Shown here: piece after piece, positions 57,804 through 64,000 of the stretch
Layout: each line of letters starts with the position of its first letter
Numbering within the stretch: the stretch's first letter is position 1
Assembly: GCA_001953215.1 (NCBI GenBank)
Contig: CP019169.1
Location: 310,001-374,000 of the forward strand
Direction of reading: 5' to 3'
DNA: 64,000 nt
Source of the DNA: Betaproteobacteria bacterium GR16-43
Lineage (GTDB): Bacteria; Pseudomonadota; Gammaproteobacteria; Burkholderiales; Usitatibacteraceae
Position numbers and translations under genes: made by a program
Notes under the pieces: generated by a model
The model's input: the letters and a program-made list of their open reading frames with translations, nothing else
What the model was told of the DNA's origin: nothing
The model's database searches: none

Positions 57804-58798
57804 AGCACGCGATCCGCCCTGGCGATGAGGTGCCGGTCGAGCTTCACGCCGAACCCGCGGGCCGCCGCCGTGTTCACGACGAGCTCGAAGCGCTTGGGGC
57901 GCACCACCGGGATGCGCGCCGGCGGCACGCCCGCCAGCACGAGGCCGATCTGCCGCGCGAAGACGCGGAAGGGGTCGTCGATGACCGCGTCATAGGACAT
58001 GTAGCCTCCCATCTCCGCGAAGCGCGTCTCGGGGTACAGCGCGGGCTTGCGGGTGGCCTCCAGCACCTTCACGAGCCTCTCCGGAAACTCCCCGGCCGCG
58101 ATGGTCTTGGTCACGAGCCAGGCATCCACCCCCGGCGCGGCGGCGGTGATCTTGCCGAGATCCCGCTGCTCGTTCACTTCGACCACCACCCACCGGATGC
58201 CGAAGGCCGCGGCACTTTCCGCGAGGTAGCGCTGGGCGACCGATTCGCCGAGCCAGTAGTGGTCCACCACGATTCCGACGCGACGCGCGGCGGGAACGGA
58301 TTCGCGCAGCAGCTCCAGGCGCTTCCAGTCCACGGGCAGGTAGAGCGTCAGGCCGGCCAGGTTCGTGTCGCGCTCGTCCAGCGAGCGCATGAGGCCGGCG
58401 TCTACCGGATCGGGCCTCGACGCGAAGATGATCGGCACCTCGCGGGTCACGGCCCGTGCTTCGATGGCCATGAACGACGAAGGCGCCACGAGGACGTCCG
58501 GGTGCGATGCAACCTGGTGCGAGAAGAGGGTGCGGACCTCCTGGGGATCGAACGAATCCAGCGTGACGTGCTCGACCGAGAGGGAATAGCGCCGCGTCAC
58601 GCCCTCTTCCTCCAGGGCCTTGCGCAGCTTGGCGAAGGCGGCCTTCGCCCGGTCGTGGCCGAAGTTCACGTAGACGACCCGCTTGGCCACCGGGGCATCG
58701 GCGTCACACCCCGTAACCCCGCCACCCAGCAGGCACAGGACCGCCGGCAACAGCAGAGCCGATCTAAACGAATGGCCGAATTGCGGGCGGGCTTTCAT
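57800..58798 (-). CDS. ABC-type substrate-binding lipoprotein coupled to the hybrid kinase
   Basis: 332 residues from ATG 58798 (an ATG at 58852 is also in frame). Signal peptide with lipobox GGGVTGC. It shows the ABC_sub_bind (COG2984-type) periplasmic fold: VVYVNFGHDRAKAAFAKLRKAL, VLVAPSSFMAIEA, EVPIIFASRPDPVDAGLM, RRVGIVVDHYWLGES and FGIRWVVVEV. No permease or ATPase gene is near. Its stop overlaps the kinase start, so it probably presents a ligand to the kinase's Cache domain. Confidence 0.85.
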   Translation of the reverse strand: MKARPQFGHSFRSALLLPAVLCLLGGGVTGCDADAPVAKRVVYVNFGHDRAKAAFAKLRKALEEEGVTRRYSLSVEHVTLDSFDPQEVRTLFSHQVASHPDVLVAPSSFMAIEARAVTREVPIIFASRPDPVDAGLMRSLDERDTNLAGLTLYLPVDWKRLELLRESVPAARRVGIVVDHYWLGESVAQRYLAESAAAFGIRWVVVEVNEQRDLGKITAAAPGVDAWLVTKTIAAGEFPERLVKVLEATRKPALYPETRFAEMGGYMSYDAVIDDPFRVFARQIGLVLAGVPPARIPVVRPKRFELVVNTAAARGFGVKLDRHLIARADRVL

Positions 58799-58875
58799 AC
58801 GTGCTACCAATTTAACAGACGCAAGAGCAATACCCACCCCAACAAGAACCACAACTAGAAAAGAGGAGCGCGCCC

Positions 58876-59220
58876 ATGATCTCGAATCGATACACCTGGA
58901 TGGCAGTGCTGGACGATGCCGGCCTGCAGCAACTGAACCTGACCGCGCTGGATTCCGGCGACCCCAACCTGCTCAATGCCACCGCCCCGATGGGCGCGAA
59001 CCCCATGTACATCATCTATTGGGCCGACGGCGGGCTCCGCTGCGGCTTCCGGCACGTGAGCGAGGACACCAAGGGCAGCGGCCTGCACATCCGGGGCATT
59101 TGCGTGGCCGGCAGCACCGAGCAAGGCGCACGCGATTGGCTCGCGAACACGCCGAACGGGCAGGCGCTCCAGCAGGCCGCCAAGTGCCTCGAGCTGGTCA
59201 ACTTCCAGGTGGAGACCTGA
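58876..59220 (+). CDS. Small protein of unknown function, coupled to a 2OG oxygenase
   Basis: 114 residues, no signal peptide or membrane helix. It contains MYIIYWADGGLRCGFRHVSED and IRGICVAGSTEQGARDWL, with three Cys. AGAGGAG lies 7 bases upstream of the ATG. Its stop overlaps the start of the oxygenase gene (TGATG), so the two proteins should be made together. I do not recognise the family. A partner or substrate of the oxygenase is possible. Confidence 0.7.
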   Translation: MISNRYTWMAVLDDAGLQQLNLTALDSGDPNLLNATAPMGANPMYIIYWADGGLRCGFRHVSEDTKGSGLHIRGICVAGSTEQGARDWLANTPNGQALQQAAKCLELVNFQVET

Positions 59221-59867
59221 TGGCAGCGGTTCCCGAAACCCCGCCCCTTCCGTTCTTCGTCCCGCTGGTGGGGCCCGTGAAGGGCGCGCCCCACCGCGGC
59301 GTGGACATCGGGCCGGTGCATCGCAACGAACTGGTGACGTGGCCGCAGGCGATCGCCGATTCGTTCACCCCCGAGGAGTGCGAACGCATCCTGCGCATGG
59401 GCACGGACTGCCGCCAGCAGACGGGCGGGATGTACTTCAACGTCGAGGGATACCGGAGCGTGGCCTCGCAATGGATCATGCCGGAGGGCGACGAGGCCGC
59501 CTGGCTCTACCGGCGCGTGGGCGAGTTCGCGGTGCGCGCGGCGCGGTGGTACCAGTTCGAGGTGACGGGATTTTTCGAGCCGCTGATGTTCCTGCGCTAT
59601 GGCGCGAGCGACCACTTCGACTGGCACCTGGACTGCGGCCCGGACGGAACCTGCACCCGGAAGCTGAGCATCTCGATCCAGCTCACCCCCGAGGACGACT
59701 ACGAGGGCGGGGACCTGGAGTTCTTTCCCCAGGGCGGGTCACTGGCGTGCCGCAAGCTGGGCACGGCGATCGTGTTTCCGTCGTTCTATGCGCACCGGAT
59801 TACCCCGGTGACGCGGGGGACCCGGTCAACCCTGGTCGTCTGGTTGCACGGGCCCACCTTCCGCTAG
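59220..59867 (+). CDS. Prolyl-4-hydroxylase-like 2OG-Fe(II) oxygenase
   Basis: 215 residues. The double-stranded beta-helix iron site is clear: FLRYGASDHFDWHLD (His-x-Asp), ISIQLTPEDDYEGGDLEFF, the distal His in FPSFYAHRITPVTRGTR and the 2-oxoglutarate Arg (TRSTLVVWLHG). This is the P4Hc/PKHD pattern. It hydroxylates proteins or small molecules; the target is unknown. It is coupled to the 114-residue protein upstream. It is not closely related to the HxE-type enzyme at 1401. Confidence 0.88.
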   Translation: MAAVPETPPLPFFVPLVGPVKGAPHRGVDIGPVHRNELVTWPQAIADSFTPEECERILRMGTDCRQQTGGMYFNVEGYRSVASQWIMPEGDEAAWLYRRVGEFAVRAARWYQFEVTGFFEPLMFLRYGASDHFDWHLDCGPDGTCTRKLSISIQLTPEDDYEGGDLEFFPQGGSLACRKLGTAIVFPSFYAHRITPVTRGTRSTLVVWLHGPTFR

Positions 59868-59924
59868 GTGGGGCCGCCTTGAATCGGCGAGAATGGACGT
59901 TTACGCCCTATCCACGCCCACGAA

Positions 59925-61676
59925 ATGTCCGGCAAGCCGACTCCCGAAGCCCCCAGCCACAGCAACTTCATCAAGCAACGCATCGACCATGACCTTGCGA
60001 AGGGCACCTACGCCCAGCGCCGCTGGAGCGGCGAGCCGGGCCTGGCCGCGCAGCAGGCGAAGGGCGAGCTCGACCCCGCGAAGATCCGCACGCGCTTCCC
60101 CCCGGAGCCCAACGGGTACCTGCACATCGGGCATGCGAAATCGATCTGCCTCAACTTCGGGTTGGCGAAGGAGTACGGCGGCGTCTGCCACATGCGCTTC
60201 GACGACACGAACCCGGAGAAGGAAGAGCAGGAGTTCGTCGACGCCATCCTCGACACCGTGCATTGGCTGGGATTCCACTGGGGCGAGAACGACGAGAACC
60301 TCTACCACGCAAGCGACTACTTCCAGTGGATGTACGACTTCGCCGTGGAGCTGATCAAGCACGACCTCGCGTACGTGGATTCGCAGAGCGCCGAGCTGAT
60401 GCAGTTCAACCGCGGTTCGTTCCAGGAGCCGGGGCGCGATTCGCCGTTCCGGGGGCGGTCGATCGAGGAAAACCTGAAGCTCTTCGAGGAGATGCGCGAC
60501 GGCCGGCACCCCGACGGCAAGCACGTGTTGCGCGCGAAGATCGACATGGCCTCGCCCAACATCAACATGCGCGACCCGGCGCTCTACCGCATCAAGAACG
60601 CCGAGCACCATCGCACGGGCGACAAGTGGCACATCTACCCCATGTACTCGTACGCGCACCCGATCGAGGACGCGCTGGAGAACATCACGCATTCGCTGTG
60701 CACGCTCGAGTTCGAGGACCAGCGGCCGTTCTACGACTGGGTGCTGGAGAAGATCGCTTCCTTTGGTCTCTTGCAGCGGCCCTTGCCGCAGCAGATCGAA
60801 TTCGCGCGGATGAATATCGGCTACACGGTCATGTCGAAGCGGTACCTGAAGCAGCTCGTCGACGAAGGCCACGTGAACGGCTGGGACGACCCGCGCATGC
60901 CGACGATCGTGGGCATCCGCCGCCGCGGCTACCCGCCCGAGGCCATTCGCCTGTTCATGGAGCGCGCGGGCGTATCGAAGGCGGACCAGTGGATCGAGCC
61001 GAACGTGCTCGAGGATTGCGTGCGCGAGGTGCTGAACGAAAGCGCCCCGCGCCGTTTCGCGGTGCTGGATCCGCTGAAGCTCGTGATCACGAACTTCCCC
61101 GCGGGCAAGACCGAGGAGTGCCCCGCGCCGAACCATCCGCAGAAACCGGAGCTGGGGTCGCGTGTGCTTCCGTTCTCGGGCGAGCTGTGGATCGAGGCCG
61201 AGGACTTCCAGGAGGTGCCGGCGCCGAAGTACTTCCGCCTGTTCCCGGGCAACACGGTGCGGTTGAAGTACGGCTTCGTGATCAAGTGCACCGGGTTCAA
61301 GAAGGATGCTGCGGGGAAGGTGACCGAGGTGCACGCCGAGTACATGCCGGACTCGAAGTCGGGCACGCCGGGCGCGGACACGTACAAGGTGAAGGGCGTG
61401 ATCCACTGGCTTTGCGCCGGCGCCGCGCTGGGCAAGGAGATCAAGCTGTACGACCGGCTATTCAAGGTCTCGGCGCCGGGCAAGGAATCGAAGAGCTACC
61501 TGGATGACTTGAATCCCGATTCGATTGCCACCGCGAAGGTCTACCTCGAGCCTTCGCTCGGTGTTGCTGCGGACGGCGAGGTGTTCCAATTCGAGCGCCA
61601 CGGCTACTTCAAGCGCGATGGCGATACCTTCATTCGAACCGTGACGTTGCGGGATTCCTGGGGAGCGAAGAAATGA
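59925..61676 (+). CDS. glnS: Glutaminyl-tRNA synthetase
   Basis: 583 residues. Class I synthetase: RFPPEPNGYLHIGHAKSICLNFGLA (HIGH motif), MRFDDTNPEKE, the KMSKS-equivalent VMSKRYLKQLV, and DPRMPTIVGIRRRGYPPEAI. The C-terminal anticodon-binding beta-barrel follows from about residue 370. It charges tRNA-Gln directly. Its stop overlaps the next gene's ATG (ATGA). Confidence 0.96.
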   Translation: MSGKPTPEAPSHSNFIKQRIDHDLAKGTYAQRRWSGEPGLAAQQAKGELDPAKIRTRFPPEPNGYLHIGHAKSICLNFGLAKEYGGVCHMRFDDTNPEKEEQEFVDAILDTVHWLGFHWGENDENLYHASDYFQWMYDFAVELIKHDLAYVDSQSAELMQFNRGSFQEPGRDSPFRGRSIEENLKLFEEMRDGRHPDGKHVLRAKIDMASPNINMRDPALYRIKNAEHHRTGDKWHIYPMYSYAHPIEDALENITHSLCTLEFEDQRPFYDWVLEKIASFGLLQRPLPQQIEFARMNIGYTVMSKRYLKQLVDEGHVNGWDDPRMPTIVGIRRRGYPPEAIRLFMERAGVSKADQWIEPNVLEDCVREVLNESAPRRFAVLDPLKLVITNFPAGKTEECPAPNHPQKPELGSRVLPFSGELWIEAEDFQEVPAPKYFRLFPGNTVRLKYGFVIKCTGFKKDAAGKVTEVHAEYMPDSKSGTPGADTYKVKGVIHWLCAGAALGKEIKLYDRLFKVSAPGKESKSYLDDLNPDSIATAKVYLEPSLGVAADGEVFQFERHGYFKRDGDTFIRTVTLRDSWGAKK

Positions 61677-61981
61677 AACTACTTTCTGTTTTCGCTGGCG
61701 CTGTTGTTCTCGCGGTTGCCCTGCCGGTGCTTGCTGCTTCGGAAGAAATGAACTCGGAGCGGAGGTTCATCGGATCGGGGATGCAGCGCGCGGAGGTGAT
61801 GCGCAGGATCGGGCCGCCGGACTCGAAGACGCAGGAGAAGTCGCGGCTGCCGAATAACACGTACGTCGTCGAGATCACGGTCGAGACCTACGAACCTGCG
61901 CGCGGGGATGAGCAGACGCGGACGGTGATTCGGTATGTGGGAGACACCGTGGATAGTGTGAAGAGGGAAATTGCCAGGTAG
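61673..61981 (+). CDS. Small exported BamE/SmpA-like protein
   Basis: 102 residues. A signal peptide (FAGAVVLAVALPVLAASEE) is followed by IGSGMQRAEVMRRIGPPDSK. This resembles the G-M-x-x-x-E-V-x-x-x-x-G-x-P helix-turn of SmpA/OmlA-type domains. Then come VEITVETYEPA and TVIRYVGDTV strands. No lipobox Cys. Overlaps glnS by 4 bases. A periplasmic small protein of unknown role. Confidence 0.72.
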   Translation: MKLLSVFAGAVVLAVALPVLAASEEMNSERRFIGSGMQRAEVMRRIGPPDSKTQEKSRLPNNTYVVEITVETYEPARGDEQTRTVIRYVGDTVDSVKREIAR

Positions 61982-62237
61982 CTTGACGGGAGCTGAATCC
62001 CGCCCGAAGGAGGCGCGCATGTGTGACTGACCATCTGGGCGCGAACGACGAACCCGTGGGCCTGCGGCAGGCGCTCTGGTACCGAACCTTGGCCTACACA
62101 CAGGCGCGATCCCCTCTGACAGTATGGGACTAGGGGTCCCGTACCATTTTCCTGAACGGTGATATCCTGCCTCACCAAGCTCCCGACACCACCCCACGGA
62201 GGCGCAGTTTGGGCCGACTTCCCCGGCGTTAGCCCCA
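61982..62237. other. 256-base intergenic region with no supported gene
   Basis: It separates the glnS operon from the more AT-rich cassette. It holds an AAGGAGG followed 7 bases later by a three-codon frame (ATG TGT GAC TGA, 62020-62031) and a short GGGAC/GTCCC hairpin near 62123-62137. I see no convincing promoter or RNA gene. Confidence 0.5.
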
Positions 62238-62930
62238 GTGGCTAACCTGCTACACCTTCCCGAGAAGCTCCAGCAGAACCTCGTCCTCTTCGCTGACGCG
62301 AAGGTTGAAGCCGTGGACGAACTGTACGAGGAGCTCGCGAAGTCCGGCCCCGCCTTCTTTGGCGACGCTTACCTCGAATCTTTCGTCTCGCGCCTGAAAC
62401 ATTGGCCGCGCCCGGATCTTGATGCGTCCCTGACCGCTTTGGTTGGCCTTTGCCTATCCCGCGCAGCGCATGGAACTTCACCCGAGGAGTTTGCGGACGA
62501 AGTGTTGATCGCGCTTCGACGGACAGCGTTGCGTTCGCCGGACAAGACACGCAAGACCGTTACGAGGGACCGTGAGGAGCTTCTTCGCACCCGCATCCTT
62601 CGTTTTCTGACGCTGGACTCATTCGTTATTTCGGCGCGCGCGTATGACGTTCTGACCGCGCACCAGCGCGTGATGTACACGTGCAGGATTTTTTCGGACA
62701 TTCGCTCAATCTTTGGTGACGACCTTGCGAAGGGGCCGGCAGCGGCCGTTATTGTTCATAAACTGAAGATTGAATTTAGGGAAAGTGGTGAGCGCAAAGA
62801 ACTGTACTTTGCCCTCGACACCAAGGACCTGAAAACGCTCGCTGAGACGGTCAAACGGGCCGAAGCGAAAGAAGCCGCTTTGCGCAAGACGTTGGCAGCC
62901 ATGGGCACCGTCTTGCTAGAACCGAAATGA
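62238..62930 (+). CDS. Uncharacterised helical protein of the right-end cassette
   Basis: 230 residues from a GTG at 62238. No signal peptide or membrane helix. Mostly helical: LPEKLQQNLVLFADAKVEAV, FADEVLIALRRTAL, and an acidic/basic C-terminal helix (LKTLAETVKRAEAKEAALRK). Base composition is less GC-rich than the rest of the window, suggesting later acquisition. I do not recognise the family. Eight bases separate it from the next gene. Confidence 0.65.
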   Translation: MANLLHLPEKLQQNLVLFADAKVEAVDELYEELAKSGPAFFGDAYLESFVSRLKHWPRPDLDASLTALVGLCLSRAAHGTSPEEFADEVLIALRRTALRSPDKTRKTVTRDREELLRTRILRFLTLDSFVISARAYDVLTAHQRVMYTCRIFSDIRSIFGDDLAKGPAAAVIVHKLKIEFRESGERKELYFALDTKDLKTLAETVKRAEAKEAALRKTLAAMGTVLLEPK

Positions 62931-62938
62931 GGTGACGT

Positions 62939-63436
62939 ATGGGACATGCTGACCTTTGCTTTGATGACCTCGTCCGGGAGCAGCGCGTTTCGGAGAAGGA
63001 GGAGGTGCTGGACGCCTGCATGAATTACGTGGCGCGACAGCTGTTCCCACGCAACAAGGGCCTTGAGAACGTTCTCGCTCAACGGGAAGAACCCCACCCA
63101 CTTCTGTTTGAAATCACCGCCCCTGGCGGTGACCATGCCTTTGACTTCGCACTGGTCGCGGAATTTACTGCGCACGCCACGAAGTGGAAAATGGAGACGG
63201 CATTGTCGTCGTCACTGACGAAAGCGGCGATGCACAACAGCTACCAACGGATAATCGGCCTAGGACCGGAAGTGATCCCTCTGGTACTTAGGGACCTCAA
63301 AGAAACTGGCGACGCGTGGTTCTGGGCACTGCACGCGCTCACTGGGGAAGATCCTGTCCCAGCCGCGCACCGGGGGGACTTCGAAAAAATGACAGGGGAC
63401 TGGTTGGCGTGGGGATTAAAGCACGGGCATCTATAA
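62939..63436 (+). CDS. Uncharacterised protein upstream of an NCVAWAA-motif protein
   Basis: 165 residues. The N-terminal part has LFEITAPGGDHAFDFALVAEF. The C-terminal part (HNSYQRIIGLGPEVIPLVLRD, FWALHALTGEDPVP, WLAWG) looks like a recurrent short domain that often lies next to NCVAWAA-type proteins. It overlaps the next gene by 28 bases in another frame. The function is unknown; the tight pairing suggests the two act together. Confidence 0.68.
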   Translation: MGHADLCFDDLVREQRVSEKEEVLDACMNYVARQLFPRNKGLENVLAQREEPHPLLFEITAPGGDHAFDFALVAEFTAHATKWKMETALSSSLTKAAMHNSYQRIIGLGPEVIPLVLRDLKETGDAWFWALHALTGEDPVPAAHRGDFEKMTGDWLAWGLKHGHL

Positions 63437-63912
63437 TTCCGCACCCGTTACTCGGGTCCTACGACAAGTTCCTGCCTCTTGCCTTCCCCCGGCTAGTACA
63501 GGACGGGTGCGAAGTGACAAGCAACTGCGCAAAGTACAACTGCGTTGCGTGGGCCGCGAATGTCACTCACCAATGCTGGTGGCCAGACGGCCAACCGCAT
63601 CACTATTGGCCTGAAGGCTGTCCGCTCGAAGAAACCGTTGCAGGTTTTGAAGCGGTATTCATCGGCAAGCTGGGATACGAGCGGGCGGCCAACGCCGACC
63701 TTGAAAGCGGATTCGAGAAGGTCGCGTTATACGTGAACCCAAACGACATTCCGCTTCATATGGCGCGCCAATTGGAGGACGGAAACTGGACAAGCAAATG
63801 TGGTGTGACGTGGGATCTTACGCACTACTCGCTTGATTCACTTCGCGGGGGCGCAAACGACTACGGCAACCCGAAGTACATCTACCGCCGCCCAACGGCG
63901 CAGGCGAAGTGA
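63409..63912 (+). CDS. DUF7689-like protein with NCVAWAA...WWP motif
   Basis: 167 residues from a GTG at 63409 inside the previous gene; the conserved part starts about 35 residues later. Distinctive pieces are KYNCVAWAANVTHQCWWPDG, FEAVFIGKLGYERAANADLE, GFEKVALYVN, ARQLEDGNWTSKCGVTWDLTH and YIYRRP. I take these as the DUF7689-type family, known only as hypothetical proteins. The invariant Cys and later His would suit a papain-like active site (inference). It is more AT-rich than the core genes. Confidence 0.65.
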   Translation: MGIKARASIIPHPLLGSYDKFLPLAFPRLVQDGCEVTSNCAKYNCVAWAANVTHQCWWPDGQPHHYWPEGCPLEETVAGFEAVFIGKLGYERAANADLESGFEKVALYVNPNDIPLHMARQLEDGNWTSKCGVTWDLTHYSLDSLRGGANDYGNPKYIYRRPTAQAK

Positions 63913-64000
63913 AGGCTTAGTCCATACAAGCGAAGTTCCCTGCAAGCAGATGCGAAAAATCGAACCATACCGCCCTAAAGAGCAGACAAGTGAACCAACG
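63913..64000. other. Right edge, no gene visible
   Basis: 88 bases after the NCVAWAA-type gene. No start codon with a supported frame and no hairpin of note; any following gene begins outside the window. Confidence 0.5.

Noticed and set aside
62020-62031. AAGGAGG followed by ATG TGT GAC TGA, a three-codon minigene
   Set aside because: A strong SD with a tiny frame could be a leader, but no attenuator structure or downstream regulated gene in register supports it; chance is likely.

Overview
The window is about 64 kb of high-GC, densely coded DNA. Its gene order and content fit a betaproteobacterium: rsmI / lpoA-like / yraN / SIS / BON-lipoprotein; birA / type III pantothenate kinase / SPOR protein; a bacterial type A RNase P RNA; glnS; and an aspartate carbamoyltransferase with an N-terminal extension. 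I cannot fix the genus from sequence alone. Neighbouring genes very often overlap by 1-4 bases (ATGA, GTGA, TTGA, TGATG), and this settled many start codons. No tRNA, rRNA, CRISPR array, prophage or classical insertion sequence was seen.

Layout. (1) 1-6050 is the most unusual part and reads as an uncharacterised RiPP (ribosomally made, modified peptide) locus. It has a 55-residue precursor with a YxxPxL leader motif and a Cys-Trp-Trp-Asn-Thr-Cys end, a PqqD-type recognition protein, an HFCD/LanD-like flavoprotein (the family that decarboxylates C-terminal cysteine), three ferritin-like proteins and an S26-type protease. A 2OG-Fe(II) oxygenase, a sulfotransferase and a methyltransferase lie beside it. 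(2) 6049-6385 is rnpB. (3) 6594-12159 is housekeeping: DUF3025, pyrC, rsmI, lpoA-like, yraN, SIS isomerase, BON lipoprotein. (4) 12234-19261 is a leftward lipid-modification operon: FAD amine-oxidase-like, DUF1365, cyclopropane/SAM lipid methyltransferase, chalcone-isomerase-like, GPH-type transporter, DUF3833 lipoprotein, SDR, NTF2-like. A ferritin-like desaturase relative is divergent from it. (5) 20245-34387: heptose adenylyltransferase, FAD-linked oxidase, two tandem Gly/Cys-rich membrane proteins, a carboxylate-amine ligase, an antiporter, HAD / birA / coaX / SPOR, a RAYT transposase unit, an S41 protease and a UMF1 transporter. (6) 34419-46819: YgiD, glycerophosphodiesterase, two tandem J-like/trypsin fusions (one lacking its catalytic Ser), a lipoprotein, an OmpR/HK pair, a TPR-like lipoprotein, a rhodanese, an ABC exporter and HTH-extended ATCase. 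(7) 46821-54738: four tandem secreted proteins sharing eight copies of a WWxGxxENGWG repeat. (8) 54899-61981: LuxR-type response regulator, hybrid histidine kinase with a coupled substrate-binding lipoprotein, an unknown small protein plus prolyl-hydroxylase-like oxygenase, glnS and a BamE-like small protein. (9) 62238-63912 is a more AT-rich accessory cassette of three uncharacterised genes.

Two dispersed repeat systems run through the window. One is a REP-like palindrome family with GGGTCAG cores, bounding or neighbouring a RAYT transposase. The other is a family of paired inverted repeats containing CAGATAAACGCAGAT, found just beyond stop codons.
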